A DNA stretch of 64,000 nucleotides from Streptantibioticus_C sp963761325 (lineage in GTDB: Bacteria; Actinomycetota; Actinomycetes; Streptomycetales; Streptomycetaceae): contig CAVXGZ010000002.1 of NCBI GenBank assembly GCA_963761325.1, positions 1,364,001 through 1,428,000 of the forward strand, written 5' to 3'. Positions 42,659-50,914 of the stretch are shown here, piece after piece. The translations under genes and the position numbers were made by a program. The first letter of the stretch is position 1; each line of letters opens with the position of its first letter. The notes below the pieces were generated by a model, which saw only the letters and a program-made list of their open reading frames with translations, was not told the origin of the DNA and did not search any database.

Positions 42659-43882
42659 GTGATCACCACGGTGGACACGGGGATGCGCGACGACGGCCCG
42701 GAGGCGGGCGCGGCGCGCGGGGCAGCCGTCGGGCGGGACGCCCCGGAAGGCGGCGGTGCGGGTGGCGGATCCCGCTCCGGGAGTTGGCGGGACGTGGCGT
42801 GGCGGACCGGAGCCGCGGATCGCCCGGCCGCCGAGGCGGGGATACGCCAGGCGTATCGGGGAGCCGGGCTCGCGGAGCCGGCCGTGGTCGTGTGGTTCGA
42901 CTCGCCGCTGACCGCGACCGCGGCGGCCATGCTGCTGTCGGGCAGCGCCGAAGCGGTGCGCTCCGCCGCGGTGCCCGGCGCGGACGCCGTCCTCGGCGAG
43001 GCCGCCGCCGTCCTGGCCGCACACGGCGTCGGCGAAGCCGGGCCCTGCGTGCGGGAACCGGTGCGCACCGCGCCCTGGCAGGCGGCTCGGCGCCGCGCCC
43101 GGGAGGAGTCGGGCCCGCTCGGCTGGGCCGGCCACTGGGCAAGCACCGCCGGTGAACTGTGGGAGCCCGTGCGGCAGTTGACCGGGCGGATACGCGACGC
43201 GGTGACCGACCGGCTGGCCGGTCCCGACGAGCCCGGCGTTCCGGCCGGCGAGGCGCGCACCACCGTACGGCTCGCGCTGCTCGACGCCCTGCTCGGCCAG
43301 CACGACGCCGCGTGGCTCGCCGCGCTCGCGGACCGTGCCCCGGCCCTCGCCGGCCAGGCCCGCGTCGCCGAAGCCGCCGGCTGGTGGTGGCCCTACACCG
43401 ACTGCGTCCTGGCGTGCGAGCGGCCCGTCGCCCTGCACCGCGACGAGGCCGGGCGTCCGCACCGCGCCGACGGCCCGTGCGTCGCGTTCCCGGACGGCTT
43501 CGCCCTGCACGCCTGGCGCGGGATGCCGGTGCCCGCCGACTTCTCCGCCCGTCTCGCCGGGCTGGAGGCCGGCGCGATCCGCAACGAGCCCAACGCCGAA
43601 CTGCGCCGCGTCATGCTGGAGCACTACGGCTACGAGCGCTACCTCGCGGAGAGCGGCGCCGTGCCGCTGCACCGCGACGAGACCGGCGTGCTCTGGCGCA
43701 TCGAGATGGACCGCGACGAACCGGTCGTCATGGTCGAGGTCGTCAACTCCACGCCCGAACCGGACGGCACGCACCGCGTCTACTGGCTGCGGGTCCCGCC
43801 GCACACCCGCACCGCCAGAGCCGGCGTCGCCTGGACCTTCGGCCTGACCCCCGAGGAGTACGACCCCGAGCGGCAGACCTGA
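42659..43882 (+). CDS. DUF6745-like protein of unknown function
   Basis: 407 residues from GTG 42659, with a GAGGGAGA ribosome binding site. The first 40 residues are Gly/Ala-rich and poorly conserved looking. The body includes ADRPAAEAGIRQAYRGAGLAEP, VVVWFDSPLTATAAAMLL, AGWWWPYTDCVLACERPVALHRDE and AVPLHRDETGVLWRIEMDRDEP, with two HRDE-containing segments. The AIRQAYxxAGLxxP-like opening and WWWP motif match large Streptomyces hypothetical proteins of the DUF6745 type. It ends convergent to the SCO2400-like gene. Confidence 0.72.
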   Translation: MITTVDTGMRDDGPEAGAARGAAVGRDAPEGGGAGGGSRSGSWRDVAWRTGAADRPAAEAGIRQAYRGAGLAEPAVVVWFDSPLTATAAAMLLSGSAEAVRSAAVPGADAVLGEAAAVLAAHGVGEAGPCVREPVRTAPWQAARRRAREESGPLGWAGHWASTAGELWEPVRQLTGRIRDAVTDRLAGPDEPGVPAGEARTTVRLALLDALLGQHDAAWLAALADRAPALAGQARVAEAAGWWWPYTDCVLACERPVALHRDEAGRPHRADGPCVAFPDGFALHAWRGMPVPADFSARLAGLEAGAIRNEPNAELRRVMLEHYGYERYLAESGAVPLHRDETGVLWRIEMDRDEPVVMVEVVNSTPEPDGTHRVYWLRVPPHTRTARAGVAWTFGLTPEEYDPERQT

Positions 43883-43888
43883 CCACTC

Positions 43889-43910
43889 CGGAGCGGTCAG
43901 GACCGCTCCG
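43889..43910. terminator. Hairpin terminator between convergent genes
   Basis: cggagcgg (43889-43896) pairs with ccgctccg (43903-43910), 6-base loop. It sits between the DUF6745-like stop and the SCO2400-like stop codon. Confidence 0.7.
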
Positions 43911-44654
43911 TCAGCCGACGCAGATCACCAGTACGCAGACCGGCTTCGGCGTCTGGGTGGGCGTCGGCGCGGTCGTCGGCCGACTCGTCGGGGCCGGAGC
44001 GGGAGCGCTGGTGGGCGCCGCCGTCGGCTCGCCCGAGCCACCGGACGGCGGCGGTGTGGGAGTGCTGGTGCGCGGTGGCGGGGTCGGGCTGGGGGTCGAG
44101 GCCGTCGGGCCGCCGGGCGCCGGGTGGTGCTTCGGGGGCGGGGCGAGCGGGGTGGTCCGCACCGTCGCGGTGGTCGGCTGCGGGCTCGCCTGCTGCGTGC
44201 GGTGCGTGGCCCTGGCGGGGGCGCTGGGACGGGCGGCCGACGCGCTGTGCCCGGTGTCCACCGGTTCGTTGAAGGCGGGTGCGGCGGCCTGGGGCGTCGC
44301 GGCGTGCGAGGACTGCGGCATCACGTTGGCCGTCAGCAGGCCGCCGGCCAGCGCGACGACGGCGAGCGATGCGCCGGCCGCGATGCGCCGCCGCCTCGTC
44401 CGCCAGCGCGCCAACCGCCGCCGCGCGGCCCGGCCCTCGCCGGTGGGTACCGTCTTCGGCGCGGCGTCGGACTGCGCTGCCACGGCACCGGGTCGCCGGG
44501 ACCGGGCGCGGACGGTCGAGTCACCGGCCGGGGCGTCGGTGAAGCGGTGCCGGCGGGCCGGCGGGACGGCCGCGGCCGACGAGGTCGGCACGCCGCATCC
44601 CGGACAGGTCAGCGCGCCGTTGAGGTGTCGGCGGCAGAGGGTGCAGTAGTCCAT
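43911..44654 (-). CDS. SCO2400-like membrane protein with N-terminal zinc ribbon
   Basis: 247 residues from ATG 44654. The N-terminus MDYCTLCRRHLNGALTCPGCG is a four-Cys zinc ribbon. An Arg-rich stretch (RRRLARWRTRRRR) and one transmembrane helix (IAAGASLAVVALAGGLLTA) follow near residue 95. A long Pro/Thr/Ser/Ala-rich tail, presumably extracytoplasmic, ends in KPVCVLVICVG. The architecture matches the SCO2400 family of Streptomyces. Positive-inside topology puts the ribbon in the cytoplasm. Function unknown. No gene is seen in the following 278 bases (44655-44932). Confidence 0.85.
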   Translation of the reverse strand: MDYCTLCRRHLNGALTCPGCGVPTSSAAAVPPARRHRFTDAPAGDSTVRARSRRPGAVAAQSDAAPKTVPTGEGRAARRRLARWRTRRRRIAAGASLAVVALAGGLLTANVMPQSSHAATPQAAAPAFNEPVDTGHSASAARPSAPARATHRTQQASPQPTTATVRTTPLAPPPKHHPAPGGPTASTPSPTPPPRTSTPTPPPSGGSGEPTAAPTSAPAPAPTSRPTTAPTPTQTPKPVCVLVICVG

Positions 44655-44932
44655 CTGGGATCTTTCCGTACGTACTGGGCCGCCGCGGACGCCGACACAA
44701 CCGATAGGGCCGCACACGACGTCGCGCTCCACCCCGCACGCGCCCGCCTGTGTCGACAAAGACGCTAACCGCACGTTCCACCGGTAATGGGCAGACTTTG
44801 TGATGCTGTTGAAACGATTCTCCTCGAACGGGGTCCGCAGTTGCGCCGTTTATCCGGTTCGGCGTGAAACGAACCCGGCTCGCCGGGCGGTTCGTGGTGA
44901 TCGCGACCGGATCCGCGCGGTCCGGCGGGTGC

Positions 44933-45736
44933 TCAGCCGAGAACGCGCCGTGCCGTGTCCCGGATGGCGCCGGCCAGTTTGTCCAGTGCGGTGAGGTGGG
45001 CGATGTGGCCCTGACCGGGGAAGGTGACGACGCGGGCGTCGGGCAGGGTGGCGGCCAGGTCGGCCAGCCGTTCGCGCAGGTGCGCCGGGCTGAGGCCGCC
45101 TTCCAGCAGGGTGGTCGGCAGGCCGAGGCCGGCGAAGCGGTCGATGCCCACCCCGAGCGCGTCGATGGCCTCGTCGTCGGTGATCTGCGCCGCCGCGTGC
45201 GTGGTGAACGCGGCCCGCGCGCCCGGATCGGCGAACATCGCGTCGACCGACTCCGCGGGCATCCGCACGATGTCGCGCAGATGGATCCGCATCGCCTCGA
45301 CCGGATCGCCGGCGTCGAGTGCGATCCGGGCCCGTCGGCCGGACTCGCCCGCCACCAGGGTCCGGGTGGGCAGCGGCGGTTCGTAGAGGAACAGGCCGGC
45401 GAATGCCGAGGGCGCGCGCCGGGCGGCCTCCAGGGCGGCGACCGCGCCCGAGGAGTGGCCGACCAACAACAGCGGCGGATCGAGGAGTTCGGCGATCGCC
45501 AGGACGTCGGCCGCCTCCACCGCCATCGAGTGGCCGGAGGAGAGGGCCGCCCCGGACACGTAGATCCGGCGCCGGACCCTGACCAACCGGAAGTCCGCCG
45601 CCAGCGACCGGGCGACGCCGTCCCAACTCGTGGCGTCCCCGCCGCCCGGGTGCACGATCAGCAGCGCGGGACCGGCGCCCTCGTCGAGAGCGGTGACGGA
45701 TACGCCGTCCTGAGATGTCGCGTGAAGTTCGGTCAT
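44933..45736 (-). CDS. Alpha/beta hydrolase
   Basis: 267 residues from ATG 45736 (MTELHATSQDG); an in-frame ATG lies four codons earlier. Motifs: oxyanion region IVHPGGGDATSW, nucleophile elbow VGHSSGAVAALEAA, acid strand LPTTLLEGGLSPAH (Glu probably the acid) and catalytic His in FPGQGHIAHLTA. This is a generic single-domain hydrolase of the lactonase/esterase type with no lipid anchor or signal peptide. It is isolated from pathway genes, so no substrate is proposed. Confidence 0.88.
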   Translation of the reverse strand: MTELHATSQDGVSVTALDEGAGPALLIVHPGGGDATSWDGVARSLAADFRLVRVRRRIYVSGAALSSGHSMAVEAADVLAIAELLDPPLLLVGHSSGAVAALEAARRAPSAFAGLFLYEPPLPTRTLVAGESGRRARIALDAGDPVEAMRIHLRDIVRMPAESVDAMFADPGARAAFTTHAAAQITDDEAIDALGVGIDRFAGLGLPTTLLEGGLSPAHLRERLADLAATLPDARVVTFPGQGHIAHLTALDKLAGAIRDTARRVLG

Positions 45737-46047
45737 ACGGGCCAGCATGCTGCCGGCGACCGACAGTGCGCCGACGGCCCGCCGACACGCGCGACGACAG
45801 CGCTGCGGACGGTCGCCGCCGGACGTTGTCCGGCGTTCCGGGATTGGCGGCGTCGCCCCATGACGACGACCCGGTGGAGCGCCGGGTCCAGGGTGCGCGG
45901 CGCCGTGCGCGCGCTGGCTCGGCTGACGCTCGGAAAGGCGTGCGGCGGGCCGGTGTTGACGTACGGCTGGTCGTCGACCCTTCTTCTCACCGAGCCGGTG
46001 GGGCGGATCCAGGGGGAGGGCGCCATCCCGTGTGGCATGCTGCCGTC
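45737..46047. other. Divergent intergenic region without a gene
   Basis: 311 bases between the alpha/beta hydrolase and the MerB-like gene, which diverge from it. It should contain both promoters. I see no conserved protein, strong repeat or riboswitch-like structure. Confidence 0.5.
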
Positions 46048-46707
46048 GTGGATGTGGAACGGTTGCGTCGCGCGGTCTACCGGTCGTTCGCCACGACCGG
46101 GACGCCCCCGGGGCAGGACGCGCTGGCGGCGGAGTTGGCGGAACCGGTCGAGGTGGTCCGGGCGGGGCTGCGCGAACTGGCCGCGGCCCGGCACCTGGCG
46201 CTCGGCGAGCGGGACGAGATCGTGATGGCGCATCCGTTCTCCGCCGTGCCGCTCGGGTTCTCGGTCATGAGCGCGACGACGCTGTGGTGGGGCGGTTGCG
46301 CGTGGGACTCCTTCGCGCTGCCGCATCTGGTGCCCGGCGCCGACCCCGTGCTGGTCGCCACCAGTTGCCCGGCCTGCGGACGCGCACACGCCTGGAGCGT
46401 CACCCGCGCCGCGCCGCCGCCGGGGGACCAGGTGGCGCACTTCCTCGTCCCGGCGGCGCGGATGTGGGACGACGTCGTGCACACCTGCGGCAACCAGCGT
46501 CTGTTCTGCTCGGCCGAGTGCGTCGACACCTGGCTCGCCGACACCGGCCACGAGCGCGGCTACGTCATGGACCTGGAAACGCTGTGGCGGCTGGCCTCGC
46601 ACTGGTACGACGGACGGCTGGACTCCCCGTACGTCCGCCGCGAGCCGGCCGCCGCGGCCGACTACCTGCGATCCGTCGGCCTGACCGGCCCGTTCTGGGG
46701 CACCTGA
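46048..46707 (+). CDS. Organomercurial lyase (MerB)-like protein
   Basis: 219 residues from GTG 46048 (DVERLRRAVYRSF). An N-terminal winged-helix-like region (PPGQDALAAELAEPVEVVRAGLREL) precedes the catalytic domain. WWGGCAWDSFALP matches the MerB active-site Cys and Asp (C-x-x-D), and HTCGNQRLFCSAECVDTWL holds the position of the second Cys within a Cys-rich loop. MerB cleaves carbon-mercury bonds by protonolysis. No merA, merR or merT is present nearby, so detoxification is unproven and another C-S or metal-related role is possible. Confidence 0.85.
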   Translation: MDVERLRRAVYRSFATTGTPPGQDALAAELAEPVEVVRAGLRELAAARHLALGERDEIVMAHPFSAVPLGFSVMSATTLWWGGCAWDSFALPHLVPGADPVLVATSCPACGRAHAWSVTRAAPPPGDQVAHFLVPAARMWDDVVHTCGNQRLFCSAECVDTWLADTGHERGYVMDLETLWRLASHWYDGRLDSPYVRREPAAAADYLRSVGLTGPFWGT

Positions 46708-46740
46708 CACAGCCCGCCGAGAACCCGTGCGGCAAACCGT

Positions 46741-46770
46741 GGCGGGACCGGACCGTGACCCGGCCCCGCC
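46741..46770. terminator. Hairpin between MerB-like and RidA genes
   Basis: ggcgggaccgg (46741-46751) pairs with ccggccccgcc (46760-46770) with one mismatch and an 8-base loop, between two convergent genes. Confidence 0.6.
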
Positions 46771-46775
46771 GCCGG

Positions 46776-47156
46776 TCAGGGGCGTTCCGCGGCGACCACG
46801 TCGATCTCCACCAGGATGTCCATCAGATCGGAGCCGACCGTGGTGCGCACCGGGTAGGGCGCGGTGAAGAACTGCCGGTAGGCGGCGTCGAACGCGGCGA
46901 AGTCCCGTCGCAGGTGCTGCAGATGGACCGTCACCTTCACCACGTCGTCCAGGGTGAGCCCGCGCGCGGCGAGCACGGCGCCGACGTTGCGCAGCACCTG
47001 CGCGGTCTGCTCGCCGACCGACTCGGGCACCGCCCCGGTCTCCGGGTCCTGGGGGCCGAAGCCCGCGGTGTGGACGAAGCCGTTCGCGGCGATGCCCTGG
47101 CTGTAGGCGCCGGCCGGCCGCGGGGCGTCGTCGGTCCTCACCTCTTGCCGGCTCAT
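46776..47156 (-). CDS. RidA/YjgF family protein
   Basis: 126 residues from ATG 47156, overlapping the stop of the enolase-superfamily gene. PRPAGAYSQGIAANGFVHTAGFGPQDPETG and VKVTVHLQHLRRDFAAFDAAY are typical of the trimeric RidA family, as is the C-terminal LMDILVEIDVVA. The Arg that binds carboxylates in imine deaminases is represented by PVRTTVG. It probably hydrolyses an enamine/imine or acts as an amidohydrolase in the pathway encoded by the upstream dehydratase and amidohydrolase genes. Confidence 0.92.
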   Translation of the reverse strand: MSRQEVRTDDAPRPAGAYSQGIAANGFVHTAGFGPQDPETGAVPESVGEQTAQVLRNVGAVLAARGLTLDDVVKVTVHLQHLRRDFAAFDAAYRQFFTAPYPVRTTVGSDLMDILVEIDVVAAERP

Positions 47157-48280
47157 CCGGTCAGGTCCCCCTCGCGTGCGTTGACGGCGGCGAAGTGCCG
47201 CAGCTTGTCCTCGTCGACGGTCACGCCGAGCCCGGGCCCGGTCGGCACCTGGAGCCGGCCCGCTTCCAGGCGCAGCGGTTCGATGATGTCGTCGGCGTGC
47301 AGGTAGTACATGCTGTCGATCGCCCGGGAGAGCACCGGGGTGCTGGCGACGACGGCGAGGTGCGCCGCGGTCGCGATGCCCAGTTCGCCGCCGCTGTGCA
47401 GGTTCATGCCGAGCCCGAAGGTCTCGCAGTGCGCGGCGAGCGCCTTGGTGGCCGCGATCCCGCCCCACTTGTAGACGTCGCCGTGGATGACGTCGACCGC
47501 GTTGAGCCGCACGGCCGGGGCGAAGTCCTCGAACCGCACCACGCACATGTTGGTGCACAGCGGGATGCGGACCTTCTCGTGCACCCTGCTCATCCCCTCG
47601 ATGCCGACGCAGGGGTCCTCCAGGTACTCCAGGTTCAGTTCCTCCAGCGCGATCCCGGCCCGTACCGAGTCCGGCACCGACCAGGCGGCGTTCGGGTCCA
47701 CCCGCAGGTCGACCTCGGGCAGCGCCTCGCGCAGCGCGCGCAGCACGGCGACGTCGCCTGCCACGTCCTTGGTGCCCTTGAGCTTGACCGCCCGGAAACC
47801 GCCCTCGGCGACCACGTGCGCGGCGTGCTCGGCCAGCGCCTTCGGCAGCGCGTCGCCGCGCGCGCCGGGGGCGTCGGCCCGGGTGACCAGCGCGGTGATC
47901 GGGACCTCGTCGCGCACCGCACCGCCCAGCAGGTCGGTGACCGACTGCCCGGTGGCCTTGCCCATCGCGTCCCAGCAGGCGACGTCGATCGCCGCGATGG
48001 CCGCGTACCCGAGGTAGCCGTAGAAGAACGGCACCATGTGCTGCCTGCGGTGGAAGCCCTCCAGGGCGAACGGGCTGGTGCCGACCAGGTCCCGGCCCAT
48101 CGACTCGACGATCGCGGCGACCGGCCGCCCCCACATCGTCTCGCCCCAGCCCTCGACGCCGGAGTCGGTGCGGATCCGCACCACCGTGCGGGTCTCGCCC
48201 GTCTTGGTCTCGAAGGAGCTGGTGAACGGGTTGACCAGCGGGAGGTTGACCACCCACACGTCGACGTCTGTGATCTTCAT
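47153..48280 (-). CDS. Enolase-superfamily enzyme (mandelate racemase/muconate lactonizing type)
   Basis: 375 residues from ATG 48280. The N-terminal capping domain is MKITDVDVWVVNLPLVNPF...WGETMWGRP. The barrel carries KLKG (KxK-type base), the metal ligands in RVDPNAAWS (Asp), EYLEDPC (Glu) and the third ligand region NAVDVIHGDVYKWGG, then a C-terminal HSGGELGIATAAHL. The pattern is closest to the MR/MLE branch with a His/Glu-type C-terminal site, such as acid-sugar dehydratases or lactonizing enzymes. Coupled by ATGA to the creatininase-family gene. Substrate unassigned. Confidence 0.9.
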   Translation of the reverse strand: MKITDVDVWVVNLPLVNPFTSSFETKTGETRTVVRIRTDSGVEGWGETMWGRPVAAIVESMGRDLVGTSPFALEGFHRRQHMVPFFYGYLGYAAIAAIDVACWDAMGKATGQSVTDLLGGAVRDEVPITALVTRADAPGARGDALPKALAEHAAHVVAEGGFRAVKLKGTKDVAGDVAVLRALREALPEVDLRVDPNAAWSVPDSVRAGIALEELNLEYLEDPCVGIEGMSRVHEKVRIPLCTNMCVVRFEDFAPAVRLNAVDVIHGDVYKWGGIAATKALAAHCETFGLGMNLHSGGELGIATAAHLAVVASTPVLSRAIDSMYYLHADDIIEPLRLEAGRLQVPTGPGLGVTVDEDKLRHFAAVNAREGDLTG

Positions 48281-49062
48281 ACTTCTCCTTCGCTCGGGTG
48301 GGTCGCGGCGTCGAACGCGGCGATGGCGCGCGCCAGCCCGCGCGCCCGGTCCGCCAGCAGCCGCTGTCCGTGCTCCGCGTCCGCGCCGGAGGCGTCGTCG
48401 GTCGATCCGCCGACGCGCTCCCACTCCCCGTGGCGCTCCACGGTCAGGTGCGGATACGGCGGCCGGTCGAACAGCGGCGGGGGTTCGACCGGCGGTCGGA
48501 CCGGCACCGGCGTGCGCACCAGGCCGGGGTGGGCCGCCAGCATCAGCGAGGTCTCGAACCAGCCGGCGTGCCCGGGCGTCACCTCGGGACGGCCGCCGTC
48601 GTCCGCGCCGCTCGTGACGGTCCAGTAGGAGCAGGCCGCCGCGGTGACCTCGCGGCGCAGTGCGAAGCGCTTGACCGCCAGCCGCATGATCTCGTCGTTG
48701 CCGCCGTGTCCGTTGACGACCATGATCCGGCGGTAGCCGCTGGTCGCCAGCGAGTCGAGGACGTCGTCGAGCACCGCGCCGAGCGTGCCCGCCGACAGGG
48801 AGACCGCGGCGGCGAACAGGTGGTGCGGGCTGTGTCCGAAGGGCAGCGCCGGCAGCCTGACCAGCGGGGCCACCGGCGGGTCCGCCTCGTCCAGGAGCGC
48901 CAGCGCGCGGTCGACGACGGCTTCGACGAGCAGCGTGTCGGTGCCCATCGGCAGGTGTGTCGCGTGCTGCTCCTGCGACCCGATGGGCAGCAGGGCGATG
49001 CCCGCCGCCCCCGCGGCGCGCACCTCGCGCCATGTCAGGTCGGTGAGATTCAGATGGCTCAC
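48277..49062 (-). CDS. Creatininase-family amidohydrolase
   Basis: 261 residues from GTG 49062 with GAGGAAG upstream. Metal-binding motifs of the creatininase/MftE fold: LLPIGSQEQHATHLPMGTDTLL (Glu, His, Asp), VVNGHGGNDEIMRLA and TPGHAGWFETSLML. The family hydrolyses cyclic or linear amides such as creatinine, mycofactocin precursor peptide and formamidopyrimidines, using two metals. First gene of the leftward set creatininase-enolase-RidA, divergent from the ROK gene. A lactam or N-acyl substrate imported by the neighbouring transporter is plausible inference. Confidence 0.9.
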   Translation of the reverse strand: MSHLNLTDLTWREVRAAGAAGIALLPIGSQEQHATHLPMGTDTLLVEAVVDRALALLDEADPPVAPLVRLPALPFGHSPHHLFAAAVSLSAGTLGAVLDDVLDSLATSGYRRIMVVNGHGGNDEIMRLAVKRFALRREVTAAACSYWTVTSGADDGGRPEVTPGHAGWFETSLMLAAHPGLVRTPVPVRPPVEPPPLFDRPPYPHLTVERHGEWERVGGSTDDASGADAEHGQRLLADRARGLARAIAAFDAATHPSEGEV

Positions 49063-49103
49063 GGGGCTACTTCCTCGAAACGATGCCGTGGCAGAGTCGG
49101 TGC

Positions 49104-50060
49104 ATGGTCCAAGAATCCTCTCCGTTGCGCCTGGTGCCCGATCCGGCGCGCGGCCGCCCGCCGGCCGCCCCGCGCAGGCTCGGCGCGGTCGAGCTGCTGC
49201 CTGGCCGGGTCAGCGCGGCCGTGCTCAGCATGTCGGGCACGGTGCTGCGACGCGCCGAGTCGGCCTTCGACCCGGCCGCCGGCGCCCACGGGGAGATCGA
49301 CGCCGCACTCGCCCGCGCCGCCGAGGTCTTCGCCGGGCAGGACGTCGCCGGTGTCGGGGTGGCGGCGACCGGGCTGGTGGATCCGGACGCCGGCCTGATC
49401 ATCGAGGTCAACGACGCCCCGGCGCTGGGCGGTTACCCGGTCGCGGAGCGGTTGCGCGCCCTGGCCGGGGTGCCGGTGCGGGTCGAGCACCGGGCCCGGC
49501 TGCAGGTGCTGGGCGACCGGTGGTTCGGCGCCGGACGCGGCCGGCGCACCTTCGCGTCGGTCTCGACGGGCGAGGTGCTGGGGGTGGGCATCCTCTACGA
49601 CGGCGAGGTGCTCGCTCCGCACGGCGGCCGTAGCGGCGCCCACATGACGGTCGCGGCCACCGGAGATCCGTGCACCTGCGGCGGGCGCGGCTGCTGGAAG
49701 TCCGTCGCCACCTCGCGCTGGCTGCGCGCCCGGGCGTCGGCGGCCGGGCTCGGCGACGGGATGTCGCTCGGCCCGCTGGTGCGACGCGAGGACGCGGCGG
49801 CCCGCGAGGTGGTCGCGCAGTACGCGGAGAACCTCGCACTGGGCCTGGTGAACATCCAGCAGCTGTTCGCGCCGGGCCTGTTCGTGCTGCACGGCGAGGC
49901 CCGGGAGGGCGGCGAGCGCTTCCGCCGCGTCATCGAGCGCCGGCTGCGCTCCGACAGCGCGCAGGCCGGCGGCGAGGAGCCCACGGTGCTGGTCAACGAC
50001 GCGGACGTGGACGACATCGCGCTGCTCGGCGGCGCCGGGCTGGCCCTGTCGTACCTGTAG
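49104..50060 (+). CDS. ROK-family protein lacking the usual catalytic Asp
   Basis: 318 residues from ATG 49104; an ATG seven codons upstream is possible. GVGVAATGLVDPDAGLI and RWFGAGRG match the ROK fold. HMTVAATGDPCTCGGRGCWKSVATS contains the CxCGxxGC zinc motif. Where active ROK kinases have NDANxAAL(G/A)E, this protein has EHRARLQVLGD, so the phosphotransfer Asp is absent, and the zinc motif ends GCWK rather than GCLE. There is no N-terminal helix-turn-helix. It may be a sugar-sensing or degenerate kinase homologue. Divergent from creatininase and convergent with the ABC importer genes. Confidence 0.85.
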   Translation: MVQESSPLRLVPDPARGRPPAAPRRLGAVELLPGRVSAAVLSMSGTVLRRAESAFDPAAGAHGEIDAALARAAEVFAGQDVAGVGVAATGLVDPDAGLIIEVNDAPALGGYPVAERLRALAGVPVRVEHRARLQVLGDRWFGAGRGRRTFASVSTGEVLGVGILYDGEVLAPHGGRSGAHMTVAATGDPCTCGGRGCWKSVATSRWLRARASAAGLGDGMSLGPLVRREDAAAREVVAQYAENLALGLVNIQQLFAPGLFVLHGEAREGGERFRRVIERRLRSDSAQAGGEEPTVLVNDADVDDIALLGGAGLALSYL

Positions 50061-50074
50061 CGGGTCCGCCCGGG

Positions 50075-50914
50075 TCATCCGGCGCCACCGCCCTCGTCCG
50101 GTGCCGGAGCGGCGGCACGCCGGCGGCGGGCCCGGTGCGGATCCGGGACCGGCACCGCGTCCAGCAACTGCCGGGTGTAGGGGTGGCGCGGCGCACCGAA
50201 CACCTCGGCCGCCGTGCCCACCTCGACCAGCCGGCCGGCGCGCATCACGGCGACCCGGTCGGCCATCCGCCGCACGACGGCCAGGTTGTGCGAGACGAAG
50301 ACGTAGGTCAGGCCCAGCCGCTCCTGCAGTTCGGCGAGCAGTTCGAGGATGCGGGCCTGGACCGAGACGTCCAGCGCGCTGGTCGGCTCGTCGAGCACCA
50401 CCAGCCGCGGTTGCAGGGCCAGGGCGCGCGCGATGGAGACGCGTTGGCGCTGCCCGCCGGAGAACTCGTGCGGATACCGGTCCTGGACGCCGGCGTCCAG
50501 GCCGACCGACTCCAGCAGCTCGCCGACCCGCTCCCGGGTGCGCGCCCTGCCCCGCCGGCCGCGGGCCGCCGGGTCGTGGGTGACCAGTGGTTCCGCCACG
50601 ATGTCGGCGACGCGCAGCCGCGGGTTCATGCTGGAGTACGGGTCCTGGAGCACCACCTGCATCTCCCGGCGCACCCGGCGCAGTTCGGCCGCCGACAGCC
50701 CGGCCAGGTCGCGGCCGTCGAAGCGGACGGTGCCGGCGGTCGGTTCGGTCAGCCGCAGCAGCAGCCGGGTGAGGGTGGTCTTGCCGCACCCCGACTCGCC
50801 GACCAGGGCCAGGGTCTCGCCCTCCTCCACCGTCAACGACACGTCGTCGACCGCCACATGCCCGCGCGCGCCGCCGAACTCCTTGCGCAGACCGGTCAGT
50901 TCGAGCAGCGTCAT
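50075..50914 (-). CDS. Oligopeptide/dipeptide-type ABC importer, ATP-binding subunit (OppF/DppF-like)
   Basis: 279 residues from ATG 50914. Walker A GESGCGKTT, Q-loop VVLQDPYSSMNPR, signature FSGGQRQRVSIARAL, Walker B LVVLDEPTSALD, His-switch FVSHNL, and the C-terminal Opp/Dpp motif APRHPYTRQLLDAVPVPDP. Last gene of the five-gene operon; the ATG overlaps the stop of the preceding ATPase gene. Confidence 0.93.
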   Translation of the reverse strand: MTLLELTGLRKEFGGARGHVAVDDVSLTVEEGETLALVGESGCGKTTLTRLLLRLTEPTAGTVRFDGRDLAGLSAAELRRVRREMQVVLQDPYSSMNPRLRVADIVAEPLVTHDPAARGRRGRARTRERVGELLESVGLDAGVQDRYPHEFSGGQRQRVSIARALALQPRLVVLDEPTSALDVSVQARILELLAELQERLGLTYVFVSHNLAVVRRMADRVAVMRAGRLVEVGTAAEVFGAPRHPYTRQLLDAVPVPDPHRARRRRAAAPAPDEGGGAG

